A stretch of 7,306 nt of DNA from JBDSLU01 sp031407765 (GTDB lineage Bacteria; Acidobacteriota; Vicinamibacteria; Vicinamibacterales; Vicinamibacteraceae): positions 1 to 7,306 of the forward strand of contig JANOIR010000566.1 of NCBI GenBank assembly GCA_031407765.1, in the 5' to 3' direction. The position numbers were made by a program, and so were the translations under genes. Positions 5,683-7,306 of the stretch are shown here, piece by piece. Each line of letters begins with the position of its first letter. The first letter of the stretch is position 1. The notes below the pieces were generated by a model. It was not told where the DNA came from and made no database searches. It was given only the letters and a program-made list of their open reading frames with translations.

Positions 5683-7206
5683 ATGCGCCTCACTTCCTGG
5701 AACGACCGCAGCCTGCGCACCCGCCTGATGGCCACCTTCATCGCGGTGGTGTGCCTCAGCTCGGTCGTGGGGCTCTTCGCCGTCCGGCAGCTCGGGCGCG
5801 TCAACGCGACCACCGCGAACGTCACGCGGCGCGCGCTGCCGAGCGTGCGCGCGCTGGGCAGCATCTCGCAGGCCACGGCGCGGTTCCGGATGGCGACGCT
5901 GCAGTACCTGGCGGCGTCCGAGGCCGAGCGGGTGAGCGTCAACGAGGCCATGGACAAGGCGCTCGCTTCGATCGAGGGTGAGCAGAAGCTGTACGAGCCG
6001 CTGATCGCCTCGACGTTCGAGAAGCAGACCTACAACGAGTTCATGTCGGCCTGGTCGGAGTACATGATGGCGCACGTGACCGCCGTCGGCCTGGCCATGG
6101 AAGGCAAGGCGGCCGACGCCCGCGCCGTGATGGCCGGCGAAGGCCAGAAGCAGTTCGACGCCTCGACGCAGCGGCTGGGCGAGCTGATCGAGCAGAACCG
6201 TATCAACGCGGAAGCGGCGCAGGCCACGAGCGAAGCCATCGCGGAGTCGTCGCGCTGGTGGGTGCTGTCCCTGATGGTCGGGGTCCTGGTCGTCGGCTGT
6301 GCGCTCGCCTGGATCGTGATCGCCGGCGTCAACCGCCTGCTCGGCCGCGTCGCCTCGGACATCGCCGACAGCGCCCAGACCCTGGTCAGCACCGCCACCG
6401 ACGCCTCGCGCGCCTCGGAGGCGCTGTCGCGATCGGCCACCGACCAGGCCTCGTCGCTCGAGGAAGCGTCGGCGACGATGTCGCAGATCTCGACCACCAC
6501 CCGGACCAACGCCCGTCACGCGCACGACGCGGAGGCGCTCGTCACCGAGGCCGGCACCCAGATTCGCAGCTCGAACGAGGCGCTCGAGGCGATGGTCACG
6601 TCGATGGCCGGCATCGAGGACGCCAGCTCGCGCGTCACCCGGATCATCCGCACCATCGACGAGATCGCGTTCCAGACCAACATCCTGGCGCTGAACGCCG
6701 CCGTGGAAGCGGCGCGCGCCGGCGCCGCCGGGGCCGGGTTCGCAGTGGTGGCGGAGGAAGTGCGGCGTCTGGCCCAGCGCTCGGCGCAGGCCGCGCGCGA
6801 CACCGCCACGCTGATCGAGGAGTCGAGCGAGCGCGCGCGTGAGGGCACCACGCGCCTGAAGCACGTGTCGTCGGCGGTGGCGGCCTTCACCCGCCAGATG
6901 TCCGGCGTGCAGGAACTGGTGCAGACCATCCGCACCTCGAGCGATGAGCAGATGAGCGGCATCGATCAAGTGTCGCGCAGCGTCGAAGGCATGCGGGGCA
7001 CGACCCAGGCGGCGGCCGAATCGGCCGACGCCAGCGCCACTGCCGGCGATCGCCTCAGCTCGCAGGCGGAGGCGGCGCGCGAGCAGTCGCAGCAGCTCGA
7101 CGAGCTGGTCCGCGGCCGCCGTGCCAGCCCCGCGACGCGGCCCGCCGCGCCGGTCCCGCCCGGTGATTCAGCGGCCGAGGCGGAGACGCCTGGCGTCGCC
7201 GCCTGA
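5683..7206 (+). CDS. Methyl-accepting chemotaxis protein with four-helix sensor and no HAMP domain
   Basis: A 507-residue chemoreceptor. TM1 is at about 14-36, an all-helical periplasmic domain of about 155 residues (4HB_MCP type by length and heptad pattern) at 37-190, and TM2 at about 191-214. The signalling coiled coil at about 220-478 contains a methylation-type segment, QASSLEEASATM (255-266), and the hairpin tip IDEIAFQTNILALNAAVEAA (325-344), followed by GFAVVAEEVRRLAQRSAQAA, which bind CheA and CheW. Compared from memory with E. coli Tsr, the stretch from the SSLEE segment to the tip and from the tip to GIDQV has the same length, consistent with the 36-heptad class. Only about 43 residues separate TM2 from SSLEE, against about 80 in Tsr, so a HAMP domain does not fit. 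The tail is Pro/Ala-rich with no CheR-binding pentapeptide. The gene follows the cupredoxin by 34 bp; its ribosome site is weak. Confidence 0.93.
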   Translation: MRLTSWNDRSLRTRLMATFIAVVCLSSVVGLFAVRQLGRVNATTANVTRRALPSVRALGSISQATARFRMATLQYLAASEAERVSVNEAMDKALASIEGEQKLYEPLIASTFEKQTYNEFMSAWSEYMMAHVTAVGLAMEGKAADARAVMAGEGQKQFDASTQRLGELIEQNRINAEAAQATSEAIAESSRWWVLSLMVGVLVVGCALAWIVIAGVNRLLGRVASDIADSAQTLVSTATDASRASEALSRSATDQASSLEEASATMSQISTTTRTNARHAHDAEALVTEAGTQIRSSNEALEAMVTSMAGIEDASSRVTRIIRTIDEIAFQTNILALNAAVEAARAGAAGAGFAVVAEEVRRLAQRSAQAARDTATLIEESSERAREGTTRLKHVSSAVAAFTRQMSGVQELVQTIRTSSDEQMSGIDQVSRSVEGMRGTTQAAAESADASATAGDRLSSQAEAAREQSQQLDELVRGRRASPATRPAAPVPPGDSAAEAETPGVAA

Positions 7207-7236
7207 CGTCGGTTTGATCGGAGCGTGCATGGAGCA

Positions 7237-7306
7237 ATGGCCCAGAACAACACGAAACAAATGAAGGAGAATGCCTTCGGCGTGAGGCAGGGGGGGGTCG
7301 CGGGGT
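7237..7306 (+). CDS. Possible 5' end of a further gene, cut by the window edge
   Basis: From ATG 7237 the frame stays open to the window edge (23 residues, beginning MAQNNTKQMK), 30 bp after the chemoreceptor stop. In-frame ATG 7261 is an alternative start. The GGAG at 7231-7234 is too close to serve ATG 7237. Codons such as AAA, CAA and AAT are unlike the genes upstream, and the stretch is too short to judge. The segment is not recognised and may be non-coding. Confidence 0.25.
   Translation, partial: MAQNNTKQMKENAFGVRQGGVAG

Noticed and set aside
5635..6969. A 444-codon minus-strand open frame opposite the chemoreceptor.
   Set aside because: It consists of Arg/His/Gly-rich shadow sequence; the plus strand has the highly conserved chemoreceptor hairpin tip.

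Overview
The window is very GC-rich (around 70% by eye), with G/C at most third codon positions and long antisense reading frames behind every real gene. The gene mix points to a GC-rich environmental Gram-negative: a periplasmic di-haem cytochrome c with a cupredoxin, a chemoreceptor without HAMP, and an enoate-reductase-type flavoenzyme. Acidobacteriota (Vicinamibacteria-like) is my best guess, but I cannot show this from the sequence alone. There are no tRNA, rRNA, CRISPR, phage or transposase genes.

Layout: (1) 1-102, the 3' end of a plus-strand receiver-domain gene. (2) 83-248, a long imperfect palindrome resembling a MITE or fold-back element, bounded by CTAG on both sides. Its left arm supplies the last codons and the stop of the receiver gene, and it contains a strong GC hairpin between two convergent genes. 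(3) 291-4024, a tight minus-strand operon read in the order DHDPS/NAL-like TIM barrel, Old Yellow Enzyme-type flavoenzyme, 12-TM MFS transporter. The first two are 15 bp apart and the last two overlap by ATGA. (4) 4025-4173, a divergent promoter region. (5) 4174-7206, a plus-strand cluster of MauG/cytochrome c peroxidase-like di-haem cytochrome, plastocyanin-like cupredoxin and methyl-accepting chemotaxis protein, with 41 and 34 bp gaps. (6) 7207-7306, mostly uninterpretable, with a possible start of another gene and a run of eight G.

How the genes may work together: the minus-strand cassette looks like an uptake-and-catabolism unit, with a transporter, a C-C lyase/aldolase-fold protein and a flavin reductase, but its substrate is unknown. 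The lyase-fold protein has no lysine at the Schiff-base position and the flavoenzyme has an altered active-site His pair and an incomplete Fe-S Cys pattern, so neither is a textbook family member. In the plus-strand cluster the cytochrome and cupredoxin are both exported and could exchange electrons in the periplasm. A chemoreceptor directly behind them suggests, as inference only, a link between redox chemistry and motility.

The best candidates for something undescribed are the catalytically atypical three-gene cassette and the CTAG-bounded palindrome. Neither is proven novel from the sequence alone.
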